A stretch of 64,000 nucleotides of DNA, taken from Microbacterium sp. W4I20 (lineage in GTDB: Bacteria > Actinomycetota > Actinomycetes > Actinomycetales > Microbacteriaceae). The translations under genes were made by a program, and so were the position numbers. Each line of letters opens with the position of its first letter. Within the stretch, counting starts at the first letter, position 1. The notes below the pieces were generated by a model. That model did not search any database and was not told the origin of the DNA. It saw only the letters and a list, made by a program, of their open reading frames with translations. Below are positions 19,084 through 28,035 of this stretch, in pieces. The stretch lies in contig NZ_JAUSYB010000001.1 in assembly GCF_030816505.1 (NCBI RefSeq), positions 1,674,001 through 1,738,000 of the forward strand, read 5' to 3'.

Positions 19084-20019
19084 TCAGACCTCCACTTTCG
19101 CCAGGCGCACGTACACGACGCCGAGGACGAGCACGATGACGAGCAGGATGATGGATGCTGCGCTGCCGATCCCGATCTGCGAGAACTGCAGAGCGCGCTC
19201 GTAGATGTAGATCGCCGCGAGCCGGGTCTGACCGCCGGGTCCTCCCTGCGTGAGGAAGTAGACCAGGCCGAAGACGCCGATCGTGCTGATGGTCGTCAGG
19301 AGGAGGTAGAGGAAGACCGGGCCGCGGATGAGCGGAAGAGTGACGTGCCGGAAGACCTGCATGGCGGTCGCGCCGTCGATCCGGGCCGCCTCGATGAGCT
19401 CGGCGGGAACGTCTTCCAGGGCCGCTTGGAACATGATCATGGCGAAGGCCACGCCGCGCCAGATGTTGACGATGATGATCGAGGTGAGCGGCACGACCTG
19501 GAGCCAGGCGGTCGGCTCCGAGCCGAACACGCCGGTCAGACGATTCAGCGTTCCCTCGGCGCTGTTCGAGAGCACGCTCGCCCAGGCCAGGGATGCGACC
19601 ACCTCCGGGACGACCATCGGCATCAGCACGGCGGCGCCGAAGAAGCCCTTCCCTCGCAACCACGGGCGGCTGAGGAGGATGGCGGCGACCATTCCGAGAA
19701 CGGTCTGACCGATGATCGCGCTCCACAGCGTGAACGCCGCAGTCTGCCCGAGCGACCCGAGGAAGTCCGCGTTGTTCAGCAGATAGACGAAGTTGTCGAT
19801 GCCGACGAACTGCGGGTCTCGTGCCGCGAATCCTGTGAGCTGCGTGTTCGTGAACGCGAGATAGACGCTGTATCCCGCCGGAACCAGGATGAACAGGAAG
19901 ATCAGAGCGAACGAGGGCCCGAGCAGGAGGAGGATCAGCGGCCAGTTGCGCGGGCGACGCCGAGTCGGCGACGGCCCGGAGGCCGCCGCCGACCTGGACG
20001 CGGGAAGCGTCGAGGTCAC
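19084..20019 (-). CDS. Carbohydrate ABC transporter permease, MalF type
   Basis: The 311-residue protein is the MalF-like partner permease, with an Arg/Pro-rich cytoplasmic head, six membrane spans and the EAA loop IEAARIDGATAMQVFRHVTLP. The start is GTG at 20019, giving a GTGA overlap with the lipoprotein stop. It works with the MalG-type permease and the lipoprotein at 20.0-21.4 kb. Confidence 0.93.
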   Translation of the reverse strand: MTSTLPASRSAAASGPSPTRRRPRNWPLILLLLGPSFALIFLFILVPAGYSVYLAFTNTQLTGFAARDPQFVGIDNFVYLLNNADFLGSLGQTAAFTLWSAIIGQTVLGMVAAILLSRPWLRGKGFFGAAVLMPMVVPEVVASLAWASVLSNSAEGTLNRLTGVFGSEPTAWLQVVPLTSIIIVNIWRGVAFAMIMFQAALEDVPAELIEAARIDGATAMQVFRHVTLPLIRGPVFLYLLLTTISTIGVFGLVYFLTQGGPGGQTRLAAIYIYERALQFSQIGIGSAASIILLVIVLVLGVVYVRLAKVEV

Positions 20020-21359
20020 TGCTTCACCAGATTCGGGCCCAGAAGGTCCGTCGCATCAGCGACGAACGCGTCGTAGGCCTCCTGGCCGCTCGCTCCGCTG
20101 AGGATCATCTCCGTCGCCGTGGCCACGGCCTGTCCGATCTGAGAGGCGCCGTCACCGGTCACCACGTAGACGCTGCCTTCGAGGTCCTTGCCCGCCTGCA
20201 GCAGCTGCGGCTCCTCCGAGTAGGGCGCGACGTCGTCGAGGTCGTCGCGGGCGGATGCGGCTCCCGAGGCGACGAGCTGCTCGGCGAGGGGCTTGCCGCT
20301 CGACAGGTACTTGATGAACTCGAACGCGGCATCCTTCTTGTCCGAATCGGCGGAGATGGCGTAGCCGCCGCCGGTGCTGCTCCAGCCGTACGGCTCGTCA
20401 CCCGACTGAAGGCCGGGCCACTGCCACGTGGAGACGCGTTCGGTGAGACCGTCGATCGGGGCTGCTCCCTCGGGGCCCCAGTCGAACTTCCAGCCCCAAG
20501 TGCCCTGCGCCGCGACCTGGATGTCACCCTCGGGGAACTTCGTGTACTTCGTCGGCTCCCACGGGTTCGGGTTCTGCAGGTCCTGGACGGGCAACAGGTC
20601 GTTCTCGACAAGATCGGCGTAGAGCTCGAAGACCGCCAGCCAGCCGGGGCTCTCGAGATCCCAGGTGTCGGTCTCGGGGTCGTAGTACTCCTTGTCGGTG
20701 CCGCCGAGGAGGGGCTGGAAGCCCTCGCCCCACGTGCCGCCGCCCCATGCGGTGCCCGCCGGGATGACGAGCGGCGTACCACCGGTCGCCTCTTTGACCG
20801 CGACCAGTCGCTCGATCAGGTCGTCCCACGTCTCAGGCTGGGACGTGTCGATCCCGAGCTCGGTCAGGATGTCCTGACGGTAGAACAGGTTCAGCACTCC
20901 GGCTCCGGAGGGGATGCTGTAGATCTGGCCGTCCTGGCGGGTCATCGCCTCTTTGACAGCCGGGTAGTAGTGCTCCCAGCCGTCCCAGGCCTCGAGCTGG
21001 TCGTCGAGCGGGGCGAGATAGCCGGCGGAGGCCCAGGAGATGGCCATGTTCTCGCCGATGTCCAACACGTCGGGCGCTTGACCTGCGGCGAGCTGCTGGG
21101 TCATCTTCGTCATGAACTGCTCGTCGGTCAGCTTGTCGGCGATCAGCTCGACCTTGATGTCCTTGCCCTGCTTGGCCATCTCGGCCTCGAAGCCCGGGAT
21201 CTCCTTGCCGATCGCATCGATGTTGGTCTGCTTGGTCTCCATGATCGTGATCGTCACGGGGCCGTCGCTTTCGTTGCTTCCTCCCGCGGAGCAGCCGGTC
21301 AACCCGGCGGCGGCGACTGCGGTGGCTGTGAACGCAGCGACAACATAAGAACGCTTCAT
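20016..21359 (-). CDS. Family-1 sugar-binding lipoprotein of ABC transporter
   Basis: The 447-residue protein is the extracellular receptor of the CUT1 transporter. Its signal peptide ends in the lipobox GLTGC with Cys23 lipidated, followed by a Gly/Ser-rich linker. The mature protein has the SBP_bac_1 pattern, with DVLDIGENMAISWASAGYLAPLDD and later QAGKDLEGSVYVVTGDGAS. A GGAGAGG site lies seven bases before the ATG. It is the first gene of the seven-gene operon. The genes behind it predict galactosyl oligosaccharides as ligand (inference). Confidence 0.93.
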   Translation of the reverse strand: MKRSYVVAAFTATAVAAAGLTGCSAGGSNESDGPVTITIMETKQTNIDAIGKEIPGFEAEMAKQGKDIKVELIADKLTDEQFMTKMTQQLAAGQAPDVLDIGENMAISWASAGYLAPLDDQLEAWDGWEHYYPAVKEAMTRQDGQIYSIPSGAGVLNLFYRQDILTELGIDTSQPETWDDLIERLVAVKEATGGTPLVIPAGTAWGGGTWGEGFQPLLGGTDKEYYDPETDTWDLESPGWLAVFELYADLVENDLLPVQDLQNPNPWEPTKYTKFPEGDIQVAAQGTWGWKFDWGPEGAAPIDGLTERVSTWQWPGLQSGDEPYGWSSTGGGYAISADSDKKDAAFEFIKYLSSGKPLAEQLVASGAASARDDLDDVAPYSEEPQLLQAGKDLEGSVYVVTGDGASQIGQAVATATEMILSGASGQEAYDAFVADATDLLGPNLVKQ

Positions 21360-21424
21360 TGCGATGCCTCTCCTGGGCCCACCCCGTCGGCTGCTTTGCC
21401 GATCCGTCAGCTGATCCCCGCCAT

Positions 21425-21489
21425 CATGTTAGGACAATTGCGAAATATCGTCAACGATTCTGGGCACCTTTGTACTAACATGACATACT
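21425..21489. promoter_or_regulatory. Divergent promoters with two TGT-N4-ACA operators
   Basis: On the minus strand TTGACG (21454-21449), a 17-bp spacer and TAACAT (21431-21426) make a good promoter for the lipoprotein operon. On the plus strand TGGGCA (21461-21466), 17 bp and CATACT (21484-21489) can drive the GntR gene. TGTTAGGACA (21427-21436) covers the minus-strand -10, and TGTACTAACA (21471-21480) sits in the plus-strand spacer. The arms CATGTTAG (21425) and CTAACATG (21475) also form a perfect 8-bp inverted repeat. The two sites are 44 bp apart, about four helical turns. The adjacent GntR protein is the obvious ligand (inference). Confidence 0.65.
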
Positions 21490-21525
21490 GCCCACCATGT
21501 CAGTTCATCCGAGGACGGAGGCCGC

Positions 21526-22302
21526 ATGACCGACGGAGTACAGCCCGTGGTGCTGCCGGTCGAGCAGCTTCTCCCGGCGACGGCACAGCCCGCGCCGCTC
21601 TGGGTCCGCCTGTCGACCGGACTCGAAGCGGCGATCGCCTCCGGCTCGCTGCCGACGGGCGCGCGCCTCGAGAACGAGGTGTCCATCAGCGAGCGCCTGT
21701 CCCTGTCGCGCCCGACGGTGCGCCGGGCGATCCAGGAGCTCGTGGACAAGGGGCTCCTCGTGCGGAGGCGAGGGATCGGCACGCAGGTCGTGCACGGATC
21801 GGTCGCCCGGCAGATCGATCTGACGAGCCTCCACGACGACCTGGAACGATCCGGTCGGGTGCCCTCCACCCGGGTGCTCGATGTGACGCTGGCCCACGCC
21901 GCTCCCGAGATCGCCTCGCAGCTCGGGATCGCCTCCGAGGCGCGGGTCCTCAAGATCCGCCGGGTGCGATTCGCTGACGCGGTGCCGATCGCAGTGCTGG
22001 AGAACTACCTGCCCGACACGTACGCCGACATCACCGCCGAGACGCTGAAGGCGGGAGGGCTGTATCACGCGCTCCGTGACCGCGGTGTGACGCTGCGGGT
22101 CGCGCGCCAGCGCATAGGCGCGCGCCGCGCGACGGTCGACGAGGGCCAGCTCCTCGACATCGGCCGGGGGGCTCCGGTCCTCACGATGGACCGGACCGCC
22201 TACGACGCCGACGGCGCTGCCGTCGAATATGGACATCACTGCTACCGACCCGATCTGTACGGCTTCGAGATGACCCTCGTGGACCGTGGCCCGTTGCCGT
22301 GA
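21526..22302 (+). CDS. GntR family transcriptional regulator, HutC/UTRA type
   Basis: The 258-residue protein has an N-terminal winged helix-turn-helix (roughly residues 25-90, including SERLSLSRPTVRRAIQELVDKGLL) and a UTRA effector domain, placing it in the HutC subfamily. It probably represses the divergent transporter operon and itself, and releases DNA on binding a sugar or sugar phosphate. GGAGG lies four to five bases before the ATG. Its stop overlaps the LacI start as GTGA, so two regulators of different families are translationally coupled, which is unusual. Confidence 0.92.
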   Translation: MTDGVQPVVLPVEQLLPATAQPAPLWVRLSTGLEAAIASGSLPTGARLENEVSISERLSLSRPTVRRAIQELVDKGLLVRRRGIGTQVVHGSVARQIDLTSLHDDLERSGRVPSTRVLDVTLAHAAPEIASQLGIASEARVLKIRRVRFADAVPIAVLENYLPDTYADITAETLKAGGLYHALRDRGVTLRVARQRIGARRATVDEGQLLDIGRGAPVLTMDRTAYDADGAAVEYGHHCYRPDLYGFEMTLVDRGPLP

Positions 22303-23303
22303 CCGTCACGCTGCAGGACGTGGCCGCGCTGGCGGGAGTGTCGATGAAGACCGTGTCGAACGTCGTCCGGCACTATCAGCACGTCCGCCCCTCGACCCGT
22401 GCGAAGGTGCAGCAGGCGATCGATCAGCTCGGATACGTGCCGCACAGCGGTGCCCGGCGCCTGGCCTCCGGCAGGACCGGCATGGTGGCCTTCGCTCTGC
22501 CGGCGATCGAGGCGCCCTATTTCGCCGAGATGGCCGCGCTCATGTCGACGGAGGTGGAGGGGTTCGACTACCGCCTGCTGATCGAGCAGACCGCCGGGGG
22601 GATCGACGAGGAGCGGGCCGTTCTGCAGGGCCGTGAACACGGGCTCATCGACGGTCTCGTCTTCCAGCCGACGCTCCTCTCCGCCCCGGACATCGAGAAG
22701 CTGAGGAGCACGACCCCGCTGGTCCTGCTCGGGGAGATCCCCCCTCCCCCGGCGGTGGATCATGTGATGGTCGACAACCTCGCCGCAGCTCGGACGGCGA
22801 CCTTCCATCTGCTGCAGTCCGGGCGCACGAGGGTGGCCTTCCTGGGTCGCAACCACGATGTCGGGCACGTCACCGCGACTCTTCGCCTCGCCGGCTACCG
22901 CGCGGCCCTCGAGGAACGCGGTGCCGAGCGGGGCGACGACCTCCTCATCCCGATGACGCGCTTCGGAGCCTTCGCCGCCGAGGCCGCCGTCAGCGATGCC
23001 CTCCGGGCGGGCGCGCAGTTCGACGGTCTCATCTGCTTCGACGATCTCTCGGCGATCGGCGCGATGAAGGCGCTCGCACGGAGCGGGCGCTCCGTGCCCG
23101 ACGACGTCGCGGTCGTCGGGTGGGACGACATCCTCATGACGCAGTTCACCACTCCCGCCCTGACGACGATCAGACCCGACAAGGCGACGCTGGTCCAGAC
23201 GGCGTTCTCGTTCCTCCGCGATCGGATGGGCGGGGAGCGCGGAGAAGGACGCCACGCGCTGGTCGGATTCGACCTCGTGGTGCGCGGGAGCACCGCCACG
23301 TAG
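22299..23303 (+). CDS. LacI family transcriptional regulator
   Basis: The 334-residue protein has the LacI helix-turn-helix TLQDVAALAGVSMKTVSNVV at its very N-terminus, the hinge RRLASGRTG and a periplasmic-binding-protein-like effector domain ending in the usual DDILMTQFTTPALTTI segment. The start is GTG at 22299, overlapping the GntR stop by 4 bp. It likely controls the GH2 gene directly downstream through the palindrome at 23305-23320. Confidence 0.92.
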   Translation: MTVTLQDVAALAGVSMKTVSNVVRHYQHVRPSTRAKVQQAIDQLGYVPHSGARRLASGRTGMVAFALPAIEAPYFAEMAALMSTEVEGFDYRLLIEQTAGGIDEERAVLQGREHGLIDGLVFQPTLLSAPDIEKLRSTTPLVLLGEIPPPPAVDHVMVDNLAAARTATFHLLQSGRTRVAFLGRNHDVGHVTATLRLAGYRAALEERGAERGDDLLIPMTRFGAFAAEAAVSDALRAGAQFDGLICFDDLSAIGAMKALARSGRSVPDDVAVVGWDDILMTQFTTPALTTIRPDKATLVQTAFSFLRDRMGGERGEGRHALVGFDLVVRGSTAT

Positions 23304-23304
23304 A

Positions 23305-23320
23305 TTTGCAGCGCTGGAAA
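23305..23320. promoter_or_regulatory. LacI-type operator candidate upstream of GH2
   Basis: TTTGCAGCGCTGGAAA is palindromic at seven of eight base pairs with a central GC step, as expected for LacI-family operators. It begins two bases after the lacI stop and ends 20 bases before the GH2 ATG, so a bound repressor would block transcription or initiation of the GH2 gene separately from the regulator genes. Confidence 0.6.
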
Positions 23321-23340
23321 AAGTGCGCCACAGTATCCGC

Positions 23341-25155
23341 ATGGACACAACGACGTCATCCGCATCCGAATCCATCGGCTCCTACCCGCGTCCGCAGCTG
23401 CGGCGCCCCCTGTGGCACAGCCTCGACGGCGAGTGGCGCTTCGCCTACGACGATTCCGAGATCGGCACGTCCGAGAAGTGGTTCCGTCAGGGGGACTTCC
23501 CGCAGACGATCGTCGTGCCGTACCCGCCGGAATCCCCCGCGTCCGGCATCGGCGACCCCTCGTATCACCCGGTCGTCTGGTACGCGCGTACCCTCACCGC
23601 CGACGAGACGGCACGTGACGATGACGCCGCACGAGTCGTGCTGCACTTCGGCGCCGTGGACTACGCCGCGACGGTCTGGGTGAACGGCAGCCAGGTCGCC
23701 ACGCACGCAGGAGGTCATTCCCCCTTCTCTGCCGACATCACCGATTACCTCGACGGCGGCGACGACCTGCTCGTCGTGCGCGCCGTCGACCGTCCGCTCG
23801 ACGTGGGGCAGCCGAGAGGCAAGCAGGAGTGGCTGCCCGAACCGCACGAGATCTGGTATCGCCGGACGACCGGCATCTGGCAGCCGGTCTGGCTCGAGCA
23901 GGTCGCACCGACGCACATCACGGAGCTCTCCTGGCGGGTGACGCGTGGCACCGACAGCGTGGAACTCGAAGTGCTCGCCAACCGGCCGCTCACCGCCGGT
24001 GCCACCGTCGACGTCGAGCTGAGCTACGACGGAGAGCCCCTGGCGCGCGTGTCGTCCGTGGTGACCAGTGCGGGCGCGCCCCTCATCGTGATCCCCCTAC
24101 GGGATCAGCGCAACGGCCAGCACTACGAGAAGCTGACCTGGTCTCCGGAGAATCCCCGCCTCATCGATGCGACCGTGACCGTGACCGACGGCGACTCCGT
24201 GGATACGGTCGAGTCCTATCTCGGTCTGCGCACGGTCGGCACCGCTGCGGGGCGCTTCCTCCTCAACGACCGGCCCTACTTCGTCCGGGCGGTGCTCGAG
24301 CAGGGCTACTGGCCCGAATCGCATCTCGCCGCACCGAGCGCCGACGCCCTCCGCGCCGAGGTCCAGCTGATCAAGGACATGGGCTTCAACACCGCGCGGA
24401 TCCATCAGAAGGCGGAGGACCCGCGGTTCCTCTACTGGGCCGACCGGCTGGGTCTGCTGCTCTGGGGCGAGGCTCCCGCCGCCTACGAATTCACCACGAA
24501 CGCCATCGCCGACCTCACCCGCGAATGGCTGGAGCTCGTGCGCCGCGATCGCTCGCACCCGTCGGTGGTCACCTGGGTGCCGTTCAACGAGAGCTGGGGG
24601 CTACGCGACATCCTGACGGATGCTCCGCAGCGCGCGTTCTCGCGCGGACTCGCCGATCTCACCCGCGCGCTCGATCCGACCCGGCCCGTGATCTCGAACG
24701 ACGGGTGGGAGCACACGCACTCCGACATCCTCACGGTGCACGACTACGACGGCGACCCCGAGACCTTCGCGCGGCGCTACGCCGATCACGATGCGCTGAA
24801 GACGCTCTTCTCCGGCTACGGGCCCTCCCATCGGATGCTGATGGCGGAGGGCGAGGCCGACACCGCCGCCCTCCCGGTGATGGTCAGCGAGTTCGGCGGG
24901 GTCAAGTACGAGAGCGCACCGTCGGAGCCCGCCTGGGGATATACGACGAGCACCACCGTCGAAGAGCTGGAGAGTCACCTGCGCGGGATCTTCGGCGCCC
25001 TGCTCCAGAGCAGGGTCCTGTCGGGCTTCTGCTACACCCAGATCACCGACACCATGCAGGAGGCCAATGGACTCGCCGACGAGAACCGCGTGCCGAAGCT
25101 CCCGCTCGACGTGATCCGGTCGATCGTGGCGGCCGAGTCACACTCCACGCCCTGA
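23341..25155 (+). CDS. GH2 glycosidase (short beta-galactosidase/beta-glucuronidase-like form)
   Basis: The 604-residue protein has the three core GH2 domains: a sugar-binding jelly roll (PLWHSLDGEWRFAYDD onward), an immunoglobulin-like domain and a TIM barrel. It lacks the C-terminal LacZ domains. The acid/base is Glu417 in VPFNESWGL and the nucleophile Glu517 in MVSEFGGVK. No signal peptide is present. I take ATG 23341 as start; a GTG at 23323 preceded by GGAAAAA is a real alternative and would add six residues. It follows the GntR-LacI pair and probably belongs to their regulon. The sugar specificity is not determined by the motifs. Confidence 0.9.
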   Translation: MDTTTSSASESIGSYPRPQLRRPLWHSLDGEWRFAYDDSEIGTSEKWFRQGDFPQTIVVPYPPESPASGIGDPSYHPVVWYARTLTADETARDDDAARVVLHFGAVDYAATVWVNGSQVATHAGGHSPFSADITDYLDGGDDLLVVRAVDRPLDVGQPRGKQEWLPEPHEIWYRRTTGIWQPVWLEQVAPTHITELSWRVTRGTDSVELEVLANRPLTAGATVDVELSYDGEPLARVSSVVTSAGAPLIVIPLRDQRNGQHYEKLTWSPENPRLIDATVTVTDGDSVDTVESYLGLRTVGTAAGRFLLNDRPYFVRAVLEQGYWPESHLAAPSADALRAEVQLIKDMGFNTARIHQKAEDPRFLYWADRLGLLLWGEAPAAYEFTTNAIADLTREWLELVRRDRSHPSVVTWVPFNESWGLRDILTDAPQRAFSRGLADLTRALDPTRPVISNDGWEHTHSDILTVHDYDGDPETFARRYADHDALKTLFSGYGPSHRMLMAEGEADTAALPVMVSEFGGVKYESAPSEPAWGYTTSTTVEELESHLRGIFGALLQSRVLSGFCYTQITDTMQEANGLADENRVPKLPLDVIRSIVAAESHSTP

Positions 25156-25169
25156 TCGCACGAGTGCCC

Positions 25170-25200
25170 ATCGGGCGGCGACCTCTGGTCGTCGCCCGAT
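25170..25200. terminator. Bidirectional terminator hairpin
   Basis: A 13-bp stem (ATCGGGCGGCGAC with GTCGTCGCCCGAT, one wobble pair) closes a 5-base loop between the convergent GH2 and iolD genes. It would end both transcripts. Confidence 0.75.
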
Positions 25201-25207
25201 ACGCGTG

Positions 25208-27151
25208 TCAGCCGAGCAGCGGTCGCTGAGCGGTGCGGAGACGTTCGTAGTCTTCTCGGGCCTCGCGAGTGCTCGCGAGCGTCGAGCTCTCGGCGACGGG
25301 GACGTCCCACCAGCCTCCGCCATCGGGGCCGTAGCGGAGCGGATCCGCATCGACGTGGATGAGCGTCGTCGTCGAGGACTGCTTCGCCCGACGCACGGCG
25401 GCGTGAAGATCACCCGCCGCGTCTGGTCCGGGAGCGACCTCGATCACATCGACCCCGTACGATCGCGCGTTCGCCGCGAGGTCCACCGGCACGAATCGTT
25501 CTTCGACGAAATCGAGCGTCTCGGGGTCCTGCGCCCGGTACTTGGTGCCGAATCGCGCCGACCCGACGGTCTCCGACAGATGCCCGATCGAGGCGTACCC
25601 GTGGTTCTGGACCAGCACCACGATGATCTTCAGCCCTTCGGCGACGGCGGTCACCAGCTCGGTGTGCAGCATCAGGTACGACCCGTCTCCGACGAGGACG
25701 AGCACATCGCGGTCGGGGGCGGCGCGGCGGACCCCGAGGCCGCCCGCGATCTCGTAGCCCATCGTGGAGAAGGCGTATTCGACGTGGTAGCCGAGCGGGT
25801 CGCGCACGCGCCAGAGCTTGTGCAGGTCACCCGGCAGCGATCCCGCGGCCTGCACGAGCACGTCCGTCGGGTCGCTCGCGGCGTTCACCGCACCGATGAT
25901 CTCCGGCTGGCCCAGCAGGTCCCCACCGGTCGGCGCGAGCGCCCGATCGACGACAGCATCCCACCGGCTCTTCTCCTCGGCGATGCGCTGCGCGTACTCG
26001 GGCCCGACCTGCCAGCCCTCCAGCGCCGCGTGCACGCCCTCGATCGCTCGGCGCGCGTCGGCCACGACGGGGAACGGGGTGCCGTGCTTGTACGCGTCGA
26101 ACGACGCGACGTTGATGTTCACGAATCGCACCCCCGGATGCTGGAATGCGGTGCGACTGGCCGTGGTGAAGTCGCTGTAGCGGGTTCCGATCCCGATGAT
26201 GACGTCGGCGTCGGCGGCGAGCGCGTTCGCCGCCGTCGTTCCGGTCGCACCGACGCCGCCGACGTACCGGGGGTGATCCCAGGGAAGGCTTCCCACGCCG
26301 GCCTGGGTCGCACCGACCGGCACCCCCGTGGCGTCGGCGAAGGCCCGAAGCGCGTCCTCCGCGCCGGAGTACAGCACGCCGCCGCCGGCGATGAGGAAGG
26401 GCCGCTTCGCCGCGCGGATGACCTCGACCGCCCTCGCGAGCTCCTCCGGCTCGGGCACGGGTCGACGCACATGCCAGTCGCGCGGCTGCAGGAACTCCTC
26501 GGGCACCTCGAGCGCCTCCGCCTGCACGTCTTCGGGCAGAGCGATCGTCACGGCGCCGGTCTCGGCGGGGTCGGTCAGCACCCGCATCGCCGCGAGGGCG
26601 ATCGAGAACAGCTGCTCGGGGCGTTGCACCCGATCGAAGAACCGCGACACCGGGCGGAAGGCGTCGGTCACCTGCATCCCCGGATCGTGCGGGTGCTCCA
26701 GCTGCTGCAGGACGGGGTCGGCGACGCGGGTGGCGAAGGTGTCAGAGGGCAGCAGGAGCACGGGGAGCCGGTTCGCCGTGGCCAGCGCCGCGCCCGTGAG
26801 CATGTTGGCGGCCCCGGGACCGACGGATGCCGTCGCCGCGAAGGTCGCGCGTCGCCGTCGCATCCGGGCATAGCCCACGGCCTGGTGCACCATCGCCTGC
26901 TCGTTGCGGGCCTGGTGGTAGGGCATGAGCCCCGGCTCGTCGGTGTGCAGCTGCAGCAGGGCCTGTCCGACGCCCGCGACGTTGCCGTGGCCGAAGATGC
27001 CGAAGGTGCCCGCGATCGTCCGCTCCCTGGTGTCGCCGTCGACCGTCCACTGATTCGCGAGAAAGGTCATCAATGCCTGGGCCACGGTCATCCGGCGCGT
27101 GCGGCCGTGGCGGGGTGCAGCGCGGTCGAGATCGTCGTTCGGTCGTGTCAC
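25208..27151 (-). CDS. iolD: 3D-(3,5/4)-trihydroxycyclohexane-1,2-dione acylhydrolase (decyclizing)
   Basis: The 647-residue protein is the ThDP-dependent ring-opening hydrolase of myo-inositol catabolism. It converts trihydroxycyclohexane-1,2-dione to 5-deoxy-D-glucuronate. The N-terminal pyrimidine-binding domain (TVAQALMTFLANQW, GIFGHGNVAGVGQAL), central domain and C-terminal pyrophosphate domain with the VLVGDGSYLMLHTELVTA motif are all present. I choose GTG 27151, which has AAGGAG eight bases upstream and overlaps the iolB stop as GTGA; the later ATG at 27091 has no such site. It is the last gene of the iol operon. Confidence 0.95.
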   Translation of the reverse strand: MTRPNDDLDRAAPRHGRTRRMTVAQALMTFLANQWTVDGDTRERTIAGTFGIFGHGNVAGVGQALLQLHTDEPGLMPYHQARNEQAMVHQAVGYARMRRRRATFAATASVGPGAANMLTGAALATANRLPVLLLPSDTFATRVADPVLQQLEHPHDPGMQVTDAFRPVSRFFDRVQRPEQLFSIALAAMRVLTDPAETGAVTIALPEDVQAEALEVPEEFLQPRDWHVRRPVPEPEELARAVEVIRAAKRPFLIAGGGVLYSGAEDALRAFADATGVPVGATQAGVGSLPWDHPRYVGGVGATGTTAANALAADADVIIGIGTRYSDFTTASRTAFQHPGVRFVNINVASFDAYKHGTPFPVVADARRAIEGVHAALEGWQVGPEYAQRIAEEKSRWDAVVDRALAPTGGDLLGQPEIIGAVNAASDPTDVLVQAAGSLPGDLHKLWRVRDPLGYHVEYAFSTMGYEIAGGLGVRRAAPDRDVLVLVGDGSYLMLHTELVTAVAEGLKIIVVLVQNHGYASIGHLSETVGSARFGTKYRAQDPETLDFVEERFVPVDLAANARSYGVDVIEVAPGPDAAGDLHAAVRRAKQSSTTTLIHVDADPLRYGPDGGGWWDVPVAESSTLASTREAREDYERLRTAQRPLLG

Positions 27152-28035
27152 TGCGTGGTCTCCTTCGACAGGTACGGCAGACGCGGATCAGGGTGCTCTC
27201 CGCTCCAATGCTCTCGGATCCAGGCCTGTGCGGGGTCGTCGGTGATCCGCCATGCGCGTTCCGCCCCGGGGCCGGCCATCACGTTGAGGTAGTAGAGGTC
27301 GTACCCCGGCGCGGCGACCGCGGGCCCGTGGAACCCGTAGGGGACGAGGGCGATGTCGCCGGTCTCCACGCGGGCCGCGGTCTCGATCGCCCGGTGGTCG
27401 GAGGCATAGGCGGTGAACATCCCGAACGGCCTTGCGTCGAGCGGCGCCTGCACTCCCCGCGCCACTGCGGACTCGAAGTAGTAGATCTCCTCCAGCTCGC
27501 TCTCGGATGCGCTGGCGCTGTCGTGTTTGTGCGGCGGATACGACGACCAGTTCTCCGCGGGGGTCACCACCTCGCAGACGATGAGCCGGTGTGCCGCGAG
27601 CGCCCCGGGAACGCCGAAGTTGTGCACCTGGCGCGTTGACCGCCCGGCGCCGCGGATCTCGACCGGCACCCGGTCGCGCCGCAGGAGTGACGGCGGCAGC
27701 TGCCGGGTCGTCGGCGATTCGGCGACGGCGACGCGACCGACTCCCTCGATCCGGAACCCGGTCATCGTGCCCACGTACAGCACGTCGGTCGGTCCGTCGA
27801 AGACGGATCGGCGTCCCTCGAGCATCCATCGTTCCTCGGCCGTCGAAACGACGAACGATCCCGCGAGGGGAACGATCATGCGCTCCGCCGCAGACGGCGG
27901 CAGGGTGATCGTTCCGTCGAGTTCGGCGACGCGGATGCCGGTGTGCTGCCATCCGGGATGCTCCGCTCCGACCACGCTCTCCCAGCGCCCCTCGGCGAGC
28001 GAGCCTCGGGGGAACACCCATTCGTTGGTCGTCAT
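27148..28035 (-). CDS. iolB: 5-deoxy-glucuronate isomerase
   Basis: The 295-residue cupin protein isomerises 5-deoxy-D-glucuronate to 2-deoxy-5-keto-D-gluconate, the step after IolD. Characteristic segments are NWSSYPPHKHD (metal-binding His), EIYYFE and ALVPYGFHGPAVAAPGYDLYYLNVMAGP. Length is normal for IolB. The ATG at 28035 overlaps the stop of the aldolase gene and its own stop overlaps iolD, so the operon is tightly coupled. Confidence 0.95.
   Translation of the reverse strand: MTTNEWVFPRGSLAEGRWESVVGAEHPGWQHTGIRVAELDGTITLPPSAAERMIVPLAGSFVVSTAEERWMLEGRRSVFDGPTDVLYVGTMTGFRIEGVGRVAVAESPTTRQLPPSLLRRDRVPVEIRGAGRSTRQVHNFGVPGALAAHRLIVCEVVTPAENWSSYPPHKHDSASASESELEEIYYFESAVARGVQAPLDARPFGMFTAYASDHRAIETAARVETGDIALVPYGFHGPAVAAPGYDLYYLNVMAGPGAERAWRITDDPAQAWIREHWSGEHPDPRLPYLSKETTQ

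Noticed and set aside
25205..27292. Long plus-strand frame opposite iolD
   Set aside because: Antisense shadow rich in Arg, Gly and His; iolD on the other strand has complete ThDP-enzyme motifs.
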